6,849 nt of DNA from the NCBI GenBank assembly GCA_050697275.1, contig JBOGZI010000110.1, forward strand, positions 1 to 6,849, given 5' to 3'. Positions 1-6,198 of this stretch are shown here, in pieces (the first letter of the stretch is position 1; every line of letters begins with the position of its first letter). The notes below the pieces were generated by a model that saw nothing but the letters and a program-made list of their open reading frames with translations, ran no database searches and had not been told where the DNA came from. A program made the position numbers and the translations under genes. The stretch comes from JBOGZI01 sp050697275 (lineage in GTDB: Bacteria; Actinomycetota; Thermoleophilia; Solirubrobacterales; 70-9).

Positions 1-2
1 CG

Positions 3-1145
3 GCGCCCCTGCTCCGCGGCCGCGTGCCGGGATCGAACGTGGACCGGCGGCTGACCTCGGCGGTCACCGACAGCAACGGGGCCCTCTCCAGCGCCACCCG
101 CGGGGCGCGCGACGCCGTCCGGGAGGACGCTCGTGAGGACACCCGGAACACGACCATCCTGGTCGCAGCCGGCCTCGCCGGCGCGCTGCTCGCGGCGCTG
201 CTCCTCTTCTCGGGCCTGATCAACTCGATGCGGGCCCCGCTGGGGCGGCTGGTGGAGGGCGCTCGCCGGCTGGCGGGCGGTCAGCTCGGCACGCGGGTCG
301 AGGTCGGCGGCCCGGTCGAGATCGCCACCCTGGGCCGCGCCTTCAACGAGATGGCGAACTCGCTGGAGCGGGACGCCCACGAGCGGGACCGCATCGAGCA
401 GATGAAGGACGACTTCGTGCTCACGGTCTCGCACGAGCTGCGCACTCCGGTCACGGTCGTAAAGGGGTTCGCCGAGATGCTGACCGCGGAACCGAAAAGC
501 CTGGACCGGAGGCAGCTCGAGGCGGCCGAGGTGATCTCCGACAGCGCCGGCCAGCTGCAGACGATGATCAACGACCTGCTCGACCTCGCCCGAAGCGATG
601 CCGGCAAGCTCCGCATCGACCCGCAGCCGATCCCGGCCCGGCGGCTGGCGGAGCGCGTCGGGCGCCAGATGCGGCCCAACTTCGACGAGAAGGGCCAGCG
701 GCTCACGGTCAGCGTCGAGAAGGACCTCCCCGAGGTGCAGGCGGACGCGGACCGCATCTCCCAGGTCCTCTCCAACCTGCTCACCAACGCCAACAAGTAC
801 GCCCCCGAGGGGGCCCGGGTCCGGCTCAGCGCCGGGCAGGTCGGGCGTGAGGTGGAGTTCGCGGTCTCCGACGACGGGCCCGGGCTGGGCGAGGACGAGC
901 TCGAACACGTCTTCGAGCGCTTCTGGCGGGCGGAGAGCGGCGAGACCCAGGCGATCGGCGGCACCGGGCTCGGCCTCGCGATCGCGAAGTCGCTCGTCGA
1001 GCTCCACGGCGGGGCGATCGCGGTCTCCTCCACCAAGGGCGAGGGCGCTACCTTCCGTTTCGTGCTTCCGATCGCACGAGACGGGCAGCCGGCCAAGAAG
1101 GGCACGGCGGAGAAGGCCACGGATAAGGCCGGAGCGCGGAGGTGA
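3..1145 (+). CDS. Sensor histidine kinase, 5' end cut by the window edge
   Basis: Membrane sensor kinase of a two-component system; it should autophosphorylate on histidine and pass the phosphate to a receiver. The frame is open to the left edge, so the true start lies outside; the GTG at 24 is only the first start-like codon. Numbering from that codon: about 45 residues of charged, probably extracytoplasmic helical sequence, one transmembrane helix at about 44-66, a HAMP linker at about 67-120, the HisKA H-box HELRTP at 137-142 (H137 is the expected phospho-acceptor), N-box NLLTNANKY at 251-259, G1 box DDGPGLG at 283-289, F-box FERFWR at 297-302 and G2 box GGTGLGLAI at 312-320. All catalytic boxes are intact. 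A Lys/Ala-rich tail (about 352-373) follows the ATPase domain. The stop overlaps the receiver gene start, so the two are co-transcribed and are presumably partners. The signal sensed cannot be told from the visible part. Confidence 0.95.
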   Translation, partial: APLLRGRVPGSNVDRRLTSAVTDSNGALSSATRGARDAVREDAREDTRNTTILVAAGLAGALLAALLLFSGLINSMRAPLGRLVEGARRLAGGQLGTRVEVGGPVEIATLGRAFNEMANSLERDAHERDRIEQMKDDFVLTVSHELRTPVTVVKGFAEMLTAEPKSLDRRQLEAAEVISDSAGQLQTMINDLLDLARSDAGKLRIDPQPIPARRLAERVGRQMRPNFDEKGQRLTVSVEKDLPEVQADADRISQVLSNLLTNANKYAPEGARVRLSAGQVGREVEFAVSDDGPGLGEDELEHVFERFWRAESGETQAIGGTGLGLAIAKSLVELHGGAIAVSSTKGEGATFRFVLPIARDGQPAKKGTAEKATDKAGARR

Positions 1146-1504
1146 CCAAGCTCCTCGTCGCCGACGATTCGGAGACCGTCCTCCTGATGCTCCAGCGACG
1201 CCTCGAGATGGAGGGCTACGAGGTCGAGACGGCCACCGACGGGGTCGAGGCCCTCGACAGTGTGAAGAAGGACGAGCCCGACCTGGTTCTGCTCGACGCG
1301 ATGATGCCGAACATGTCCGGCGTCGAGGCCCTGCAGAAGCTCCGGGCCGCGGGCTCGAAGGTCCCCGTGCTGATCATCTCGGCCCACCTGGATGCCCAGG
1401 AGCCGGAGCGGATGCAGAAGATCGGGGCGGACGGCTGCGTGCCCAAGCCGTTCGAGTGGGACGAGCTGATCGCCCGCATCGAGGAGTTCGCGGGAAGCGG
1501 CTGA
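1142..1504 (+). CDS. Stand-alone receiver-domain response regulator (CheY-like)
   Basis: A 120-residue protein that is a single receiver domain with no output domain. The family's functional residues are all present: acidic pair D8/D9, phospho-acceptor D52 in LLDAMMP, S80 in the Thr/Ser position (IISA) and K102 in the PKPF motif. It should accept phosphate from the overlapping histidine kinase and act by protein-protein contact, either on an effector or as a relay step. The GTG start at 1142 overlaps the kinase stop as GTGA. A GGAG at 1131-1134 lies 7 bases upstream, so this start is well supported and translation is probably coupled. The C-terminus is the normal end of a receiver fold (last helix LIARIEEFAG), so the gene does not look like a truncated transcription factor. 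Its target is not encoded in the window. Confidence 0.95.
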   Translation: MTKLLVADDSETVLLMLQRRLEMEGYEVETATDGVEALDSVKKDEPDLVLLDAMMPNMSGVEALQKLRAAGSKVPVLIISAHLDAQEPERMQKIGADGCVPKPFEWDELIARIEEFAGSG

Positions 1505-1513
1505 GCCCCGGCC

Positions 1514-2974
1514 CTAGCTCCGCGCGAGCTCCATCCGGATCTGCCGCCCCTTCAGCTTCGAGCCGTCCAGGTACTCGACCGCGCGTCGGGCGGCGTCGGC
1601 CTCGAGCTCGACGAAGGAGAACCGGTCGAGGACCCGGATCGAGTGGATCGAGTCCTCGGGAATCACCGCGCCCTCCACCAGCGCCCAGCGTAGATCCTCC
1701 TCGGTTAGGCCACCCCGCCGGCCGCGATTGACGAACAGCTTCACCGAGCCGTCCACGGACTCGGCCTCGGGCTCGGGGGGCGGCGCCGCGCGCTGCCGCG
1801 GGCGGGGGGCGTGCTCGAGCCGCTCCTCCGGGGGCTCCCACTCGCCGATCGAGACCTTGACGCCGCGCTCGATCGACTTCAGGTCGGGGAGCTGTTTCGG
1901 CGTGACGAAGGTGATCGCGCGCCCGGTGCGCCCAACCCTGCCGGTGCGGCCGATGCGGTGCACGTAGATCTCCGTGTTGTTCGGCAGGTCGTAGTTGATG
2001 ACGTGGGTGACGTGCTCGATGTCGAGCCCGCGAGCGGCGATGTCCGTGGCGACCAGCAGCGGTGTCTTGTGCTCCTTGAAGGAGATCATCACCCCGTCTC
2101 GCTGGCCCTGGCTGAGGTCCCCGTGCAGCGCCTTCACCCGCAGGCCCTTGTCGGCGAGCTGCTTGCCCAGCCGGGCCGCCCCGATCTTGGTGCGGGCGAA
2201 GATGATCGCCTGCTCGGGCTCCTCAGCACGAAGCACCTCGACCAGGCGGTCGAGCTTCTTGCGCTGGTCGACCTCGACGAAGGCCTGCTCGACCGTGTCG
2301 ACGGTGAGCTTCTTCGGCGTCACCCGGATCGTGGTCGGGTCGTACATGTACTCCTCGGCGAGGCGGGCGACGGGGGGCGGGATCGTCGCCGAGAAGAGCG
2401 CGGTCTGCCGGCCACTCGGGGTGAGGCGGAGGATCTTCTCGACGTCCTCGATGAAGCCCAGGTCGAGCATCTCGTCCGCCTCGTCGAGGACCACGTAGCG
2501 GGCCGCGGTCAGCACCAGCGACTGGCGCGAGATCAGGTCCATCATCCGCCCGACCGTCGCCACGACTACCTGCGAGCCGTGCCGGAGGCGCGCCTGTTGG
2601 TCCTTGATCGGCGCGCCGCCGAACACCGCGACGACGTTCACCCCCTCGAGGTGCTCGGCGTAGGCGCGCAGCGCCTGGGTCACCTGGATGCAGAGCTCGC
2701 GGGTGGGGGTGAGCACGATCGCTTGGGTCTCCTCGTTGCCAGGATCGAGGTACTCGAGCATCGGCAGCCCGAAGGCGGCGGTCTTGCCGCTGCCGGTCTG
2801 GGCCTGGCCGATGACGTCGTTGCCGCCCAGCAGCTCCGGGATCGCCTGGGCCTGGATCGGGGTCGGCTCCTCGTAGCCGAGCTCCTCGAGGGTCCGCAGG
2901 AGCTCCTCCGAGAGGCCCAGATCGTCGAACGAGCCGACCTTGGTGGTCACCTCGCCGTTCGCTCGCTCGTTCAC
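1514..2974 (-). CDS. DEAD-box ATP-dependent RNA helicase with DbpA-type RNA-binding domain (DeaD/CsdA-like)
   Basis: A 486-residue RNA helicase of the DeaD/CsdA/DbpA type, a family that remodels rRNA during ribosome assembly and aids mRNA unwinding, often under cold stress. Motifs in order: Q motif PTPIQ at 37-41, motif I AQTGSGKT at 58-65, Ia PTREL at 90-94, Ib region TVGR at 140-143, II DEAD at 164-167, III SAT at 195-197, IV IIFART at 257-262, V ATDIAARGLDI at 309-319, VI HRIGRTGR at 339-346. A Pro/Glu-rich linker (about 385-408) leads to an RRM-like domain at 411-485 (VKLFVNRGRR, DRFSFVEL, GRQIRMELA), which matches the DbpA RNA-binding domain pattern. Motif Ib reads TVGR where most relatives have TPGR. 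The GTG start lies one base after the upstream oxidoreductase stop with only a weak GGCGAG ahead of it, implying translational coupling; a GTG eight codons further in (2950) is an alternative start. The exact orthologue name is uncertain, so no symbol is given. Confidence 0.95.
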   Translation of the reverse strand: MNERANGEVTTKVGSFDDLGLSEELLRTLEELGYEEPTPIQAQAIPELLGGNDVIGQAQTGSGKTAAFGLPMLEYLDPGNEETQAIVLTPTRELCIQVTQALRAYAEHLEGVNVVAVFGGAPIKDQQARLRHGSQVVVATVGRMMDLISRQSLVLTAARYVVLDEADEMLDLGFIEDVEKILRLTPSGRQTALFSATIPPPVARLAEEYMYDPTTIRVTPKKLTVDTVEQAFVEVDQRKKLDRLVEVLRAEEPEQAIIFARTKIGAARLGKQLADKGLRVKALHGDLSQGQRDGVMISFKEHKTPLLVATDIAARGLDIEHVTHVINYDLPNNTEIYVHRIGRTGRVGRTGRAITFVTPKQLPDLKSIERGVKVSIGEWEPPEERLEHAPRPRQRAAPPPEPEAESVDGSVKLFVNRGRRGGLTEEDLRWALVEGAVIPEDSIHSIRVLDRFSFVELEADAARRAVEYLDGSKLKGRQIRMELARS

Positions 2975-2975
2975 G

Positions 2976-3929
2976 TCAGCTCGCCGGGTCCAGCAGCAGC
3001 TTGCCGGTGGATCTGCGCTCGGCGATGTCCTCGTGGGCCTTGGCGGCCTCGCTCAGCGGGTAGACCTCGCCGATCACGACCTCGAGCTCGCCGGACGCGA
3101 CCGCACCGAGCAGCTCCGCGATCGCGGCGCGGAGCAGATTCCGCTTCTTGACGATGAAGGGGACGAGCCAGAATCCGATCACGGACTTCGACGTCTGAAG
3201 CAGATAGTTCGTCTGGAGCTCATTGGGGTGCCGGCCGGCGTTACCGAAGACGATGATCCTGCCCAGCGGCCCGAGCGCCTTCAGCTCCGCCTCGAAGGAC
3301 GTGCCGCTCATGTGCAGCACCACGTCGACCTTCTCGCCGCCGTTCGCCTCCAGGATCGCCTCCTTCAGATCTTCCGCCCGGGAGTCCGCGGTCGCATCGG
3401 CGCCGAGGCGCTCGGCAAGCGCCCGCTTCTCCTCGCTCGAGGCGAGGGCCACCACCTTTGCTCCCGCCCGCTTGGCGAGCTGCACGGCGAGGCTGCCCGT
3501 GCCGCCTGCCGCCGCCTCGATTGCGACCGTCTCGCCCTCCTCGATGCGCGCGCAGTGGTGGAGCAGCGCGTGCGCGGTGATCCCCTGCAGGAGCAGGGCG
3601 GCAGCCTGGTCGTCATTGACCTCGTCGGGCACCGGCACCAGGAACGCCTCGGGCACGGCGGCCTTCTGCGCATACCCCCCTCCGCCGAGCATCGCGGCGA
3701 CACGCCTGCCATCGGGCGCCTGGCCGCTGATCTCCCCTCCAGGGATCAGCGGCAGGGTCTGCTCGGCCAGGTAGTCGTTGCGGATCGCGTGCGTGTCCGC
3801 GAAGTTGATCCCCGCCCTCACGACGTCGACCAGGACCTCGCCATCGGCGGGCTCGGGGTCCGGCAGCTCGACCAGCTCCATCTGCTCGGGGCCGCCGAAC
3901 TCCTTGATCTGAATAGCCTTGATAACCAC
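2976..3929 (-). CDS. Quinone oxidoreductase-like, zinc-independent MDR-family NAD(P)H dehydrogenase
   Basis: About 317 residues, the normal size for the QOR branch of the medium-chain dehydrogenase/reductase superfamily, whose members use NADPH to reduce quinones or activated alkenes in the cytoplasm. Numbered from the GTG at 3929: the GroES-like N-terminal domain includes AGINFADTHAIR (39-50) and PLIPGGEISG (60-69), and the Rossmann domain has the cofactor loop AAAGGTGSLAVQLAK at 139-153. The Cys/His zinc ligands of true alcohol dehydrogenases are absent. The frame is open to a TTG at 4010, but that would add an unusual acidic/glycine extension. Family members start near MKAIQIKEFGGPE, so I place the start at GTG 3929; GTG 3953 and an in-frame ATT at 3935 are less likely. 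A GGAGG lies 14 bases upstream of the chosen start and a GGCGGG 7 bases upstream. It is first in a probable two-gene unit with the helicase. The physiological substrate is unknown. Confidence 0.9.
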   Translation of the reverse strand: MVIKAIQIKEFGGPEQMELVELPDPEPADGEVLVDVVRAGINFADTHAIRNDYLAEQTLPLIPGGEISGQAPDGRRVAAMLGGGGYAQKAAVPEAFLVPVPDEVNDDQAAALLLQGITAHALLHHCARIEEGETVAIEAAAGGTGSLAVQLAKRAGAKVVALASSEEKRALAERLGADATADSRAEDLKEAILEANGGEKVDVVLHMSGTSFEAELKALGPLGRIIVFGNAGRHPNELQTNYLLQTSKSVIGFWLVPFIVKKRNLLRAAIAELLGAVASGELEVVIGEVYPLSEAAKAHEDIAERRSTGKLLLDPAS

Positions 3930-3974
3930 GACAATACCCGCCACCTCCTCCACCCCATCACCCGCCACGTCCTC
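3927..3974 (-). repeat. Imperfect 24-base tandem repeat spanning the oxidoreductase ribosome-binding/start region
   Basis: Read on the minus strand, bases 3974-3951 and 3950-3927 are two adjacent 24-base units with 19 of 24 positions identical by my count. The first 15 bases differ at one position (GAGGACGTGGCGGGT and GAGGAGGTGGCGGGT). Each unit ends in GTG in the same reading frame, and the second GTG is the start codon I favour for the oxidoreductase gene. It looks like a duplicated Shine-Dalgarno plus start module, although G-rich simple sequence could mimic this. Confidence 0.6.
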
Positions 3975-4031
3975 GGCTTCGCCTCCGGGCGTGCGGGGTT
4001 CGGGCGCCAACGCCCTGGCAACCTTGAGCCA
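3930..4031. promoter_or_regulatory. Divergent intergenic control region
   Basis: This stretch of about 100 bases separates the minus-strand oxidoreductase-helicase pair from the plus-strand kinase gene, so promoters for both directions should lie here or slightly inside the genes. I see no convincing -35/-10 pair, which is common in GC-rich actinobacterial DNA. It contains most of the 24-base tandem repeat and, near the kinase start, a GC-rich dyad. The regulatory role is inferred from gene orientation. Confidence 0.5.
3997..4023. promoter_or_regulatory. Dyad / possible hairpin just upstream of the kinase gene
   Basis: An inner perfect 5-base stem GGGCG/CGCCC (4002-4006 and 4011-4015) encloses the loop CCAA. 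An outer GGTT/AACC pair (3997-4000 and 4020-4023) flanks it, with a 1-base bulge on one side and 4 on the other. It ends 8 bases before the kinase ATG, where it could be an operator or a leader hairpin affecting ribosome access. Short GC-rich stems arise by chance in such DNA, so this is tentative. Confidence 0.25.
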
Positions 4032-4970
4032 ATGTCACTGACAGCCGTAGGGTCCATTGCCTTCGACTCCGTGCGCACGCCCTTCGGGGAGCGGGAGCGG
4101 ATGCTGGGCGGCTCCGCCGTCCACTTCTCGCTGGCGGCGAGCTTCTTCACGGAGGTGCGGGTGGTCGGGCCGGTGGGCGACGACTTCGGCGACGAGGAGC
4201 TCACCGTGCTCGAGGGCAGGGGCGTCGTCACCGACGACATCGAGCGCGTCACCGGGGAGACCTTCTTCTGGCGCGGCCACTACGGGTACGACATGAACGT
4301 CGCCCACACCGACGACACGCAGCTCAACGTCTTCGCCGACTTCCAGCCGAAGCTCTCGCAGGCCTCCCGCCGGGCGGAGCTGCTGTTCCTAGGCAACATC
4401 CAGCCGGAGCTCCAGCGGCAGGTCCGGGCGGCCTGCCCGCGTGCTGAGTTCACCGCCCTCGACTCGATGAACCTGTGGATCGACACGGAGCGGGAGTCGC
4501 TGTCGGCGGCGGTCGGCGAGGTCGACTGCCTGCTGCTCAACGACGCGGAGGTCAGGGCCCTCACCGAGGAGCCCAACCTTGCCCGGGCGGCCCGGGCGGC
4601 GATGGAGATGGGGCCGGACGTGGTGGTCGCGAAGCGGGGCGAGTACGGGGCCGCGCTCTTCTCCCGGGAGGGGTTCTTCGCGATCCCGGGATACCTGCTC
4701 GAGGACGTCCGTGACCCGACCGGGGCCGGCGACAGCTTCGCCGGCGGCTTCCTCGGCTATCTAGACAGCCGCCGCGCCGCCGGCGCTCCGCTGTTCGACC
4801 ACTCCACGCTGCGGCGCGGGATGGCCTACGGGTCCGTGCTCGCCTCCTTCAACGTGGAGGACTTCGGCACCGAGCGGGTCGCCGCCCTCACCAGGGAGGA
4901 GATTGAGGAGCGGCTCCGGGCATTCAGACGGATAACCCACTTCGAGGTCGAGCCGGCCCCGACGGGCTAG
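4032..4970 (+). CDS. PfkB-family carbohydrate/nucleoside kinase of unknown substrate
   Basis: A 312-residue ribokinase-fold (PfkB) protein that should transfer the ATP gamma-phosphate to a sugar or nucleoside hydroxyl. Visible motifs: N-terminal strand TAVGSIAFDSV (4-14), the glycine pair LGGSA at 25-29 of the first PfkB signature region, NDAE at 170-173 (NxxE-type Mg/ATP motif), AKRGEYGA at 200-207, and the second PfkB signature DPTGAGDSFAGGF at 228-240 with expected catalytic base D234. Length is normal for the family. The ATG at 4032 is chosen because the protein then begins right at the first beta strand; the frame is open far upstream only as antisense of the oxidoreductase gene. The ribosome-binding site is weak (a GAG about 4 bases upstream). 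It is transcribed divergently from the oxidoreductase gene, and no sugar transporter or catabolic partner lies beside it. The lid residues do not let me tell ribose, fructose, adenosine or another substrate apart. Confidence 0.92.
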   Translation: MSLTAVGSIAFDSVRTPFGERERMLGGSAVHFSLAASFFTEVRVVGPVGDDFGDEELTVLEGRGVVTDDIERVTGETFFWRGHYGYDMNVAHTDDTQLNVFADFQPKLSQASRRAELLFLGNIQPELQRQVRAACPRAEFTALDSMNLWIDTERESLSAAVGEVDCLLLNDAEVRALTEEPNLARAARAAMEMGPDVVVAKRGEYGAALFSREGFFAIPGYLLEDVRDPTGAGDSFAGGFLGYLDSRRAAGAPLFDHSTLRRGMAYGSVLASFNVEDFGTERVAALTREEIEERLRAFRRITHFEVEPAPTG

Positions 4971-4975
4971 CCGGC
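4952..4975. terminator. GC-rich stem-loop across the kinase stop codon, possible bidirectional terminator
   Basis: GCCGGC at 4952-4957 can pair with GCCGGC at 4970-4975, and inside it CCC (4958-4960) with GGG (4964-4966) around a GAC loop, leaving a CTA bulge that is part of the stop region. It lies between two convergent genes, where a terminator would serve both. No T-run follows on either strand, so it is not a textbook intrinsic terminator. Confidence 0.3.
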
Positions 4976-5010
4976 GCTCCGGCCGTCGAGGAACGGAAGA
5001 TCCGCGCCGT

Positions 5011-6198
5011 CTAGTCCCAGGCGATCGCATCCGGCGGCGCGGCGAAGGCGTCCGGCACCGGCGCGAGCGCGTACACGACTTCGTGCGGCCGGCCGTCGAG
5101 CTGGAGCGTCTCCGTGAAACGCCCCTGCGCGATGTCCACGAGGTGCAGCGCCAGCGGCGCTTGGTCGCCGACGAGGAACCGCCCACCGCCAAGGTCGAGC
5201 AGACCGCGGGGGAAGGAGTGTTGCGGGGTCGGCGTGGAGATCGACCGCACCACGGCCCCGCCCTCCTCGAGGGCCACGATGTGGCCGGTGCCACTGCGGT
5301 TGAGCAGCCACGCCGCGCGCCCGTCGACGCCGTGAACCGCGGCGACGTTGTGGTTCGGCAGGGGCGCGGGGTGCTGGAGGATGACCTCGGCGCCCACGGC
5401 GTCGAGTGCGCCGCCGTCGCGCAGTGGGATCCGGACCAGCGCCGACCGCGCCTCGGGGCGCGGGAGTACGCCCGGGGCGCGTGCGCTCGCGCGCCGGCGG
5501 TACAGCCGCTCCTCGTGCCATTTGCGCCATGCGTGTACCGCCTCGACCACCGGTGGCGCGACGCTCCAACTCACGGAGGCGAGGCGGCCGCGCAGGGCCT
5601 TCTCCCGGATCCGCGGCGGATGCTTGATCTGTCCCAACGAGACGACGACGCACCCGTCGAGGCGCGCGATCCCGTTGAGGTGAACGAGGTCGAAGACGCC
5701 GAAATGGAGCTGGCGAGGGTCGCGGTAGTCGACGTCGGGCTGAAACGCCGGGACCCAGCCGTAGCCGAACTCCCCCCTCAGCGACGCGTTGGTGCGCCAT
5801 GTCCACCGGTCGAGCACGTCCCCCTCCCAGCTCACCCGCAGGAGCAGGTCGGCGTTGGCACACGTGACCCACAGCCCACCCTCGTCGGCGAGGATGTCGT
5901 GGATCCCGCCGAACCAACGGTGTTCGAGCCGCTGCCGAGGAGACCAGTCAGGACCGAGCACGAAGACGCGGTCGTTGATGGCCACCGCCAGCCGGTCGCC
6001 GCCGACGGCAAGCCCGCGCCCCCCGCGCAGCCCGCCGCGCATGTTGGGATCGTGGCGGATGTGGCGCGCGTTGGCCATCGGGATCGTGGCGAGGGGCCTC
6101 TGCTCGGCGAGGTCCACGACGTGGAGGAAGCCGGTCGGCTCGTCCGCGGTCGCGTGGCGCAGCACCGTGGTCACCGCGATCCTTCCGGGCGCCGTCAC
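5011..6198 (-). CDS. Beta-propeller-like protein of unknown function, TIGR03032/DUF4915-like pattern
   Basis: A 395-residue protein with no signal peptide or membrane segment, so probably cytoplasmic. It shows repeated four-strand-like blades, for example RIAVTTVL (6-13), RLAVAINDRVFVLG (69-82), GLWVTCANADLLLRV (108-122), AAWLLNRSGTGHIVAL (295-310) and GRFLVGD (339-345). The order of motifs GIHDI (98-102), HLNGIA (173-178), NHN (282-284), NRSGTG (300-305) and FPRGL (329-333) recalls the TIGR03032/DUF4915 propeller group; this is from memory and not verified. Residues about 191-250 form a basic, Trp/Arg-rich, probably helical insertion between blades. The GTG at 6198 overlaps the glycosyltransferase stop as GTGA, and the first strand needs residues just after it. 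A GTG at 6174 with GGAAGG six bases upstream is a real alternative (387 residues). Coupling to the glycosyltransferase suggests a part in glycan synthesis, perhaps substrate or partner binding. No catalytic residues are recognisable. Confidence 0.8.
   Translation of the reverse strand: MTAPGRIAVTTVLRHATADEPTGFLHVVDLAEQRPLATIPMANARHIRHDPNMRGGLRGGRGLAVGGDRLAVAINDRVFVLGPDWSPRQRLEHRWFGGIHDILADEGGLWVTCANADLLLRVSWEGDVLDRWTWRTNASLRGEFGYGWVPAFQPDVDYRDPRQLHFGVFDLVHLNGIARLDGCVVVSLGQIKHPPRIREKALRGRLASVSWSVAPPVVEAVHAWRKWHEERLYRRRASARAPGVLPRPEARSALVRIPLRDGGALDAVGAEVILQHPAPLPNHNVAAVHGVDGRAAWLLNRSGTGHIVALEEGGAVVRSISTPTPQHSFPRGLLDLGGGRFLVGDQAPLALHLVDIAQGRFTETLQLDGRPHEVVYALAPVPDAFAAPPDAIAWD

Noticed and set aside
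281..1387. Minus-strand open frame across the kinase and response regulator genes
   Set aside because: It spans two unambiguous signalling genes in antisense and has Ser/Arg-rich shadow composition.
1516..1530. Inverted repeat AGCTC/GAGCT at the convergent end of the regulator and helicase genes, considered as a terminator
   Set aside because: The stem is only 5 bases, has no T-run and lies inside the helicase 3' coding end; it is too weak to call.
1811..3151. Plus-strand open frame of 446 codons antisense to the helicase
   Set aside because: The minus strand encodes a complete DEAD-box helicase with every motif; the antisense frame is Leu/Arg/Asp-rich with no recognisable domain, as expected from high GC codon bias.
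3930..4010. N-terminal extension of the oxidoreductase from a TTG at 4010
   Set aside because: The extra 27 residues match nothing expected in the QOR family, whose proteins begin at the KAIQIKEFGGPE strand, and would leave almost no promoter space.
2940..4031. Long plus-strand open frame running through the oxidoreductase gene into the kinase gene
   Set aside because: It is the antisense of a clear MDR-family gene and shows no domain of its own; the kinase fold begins exactly at the ATG at 4032.
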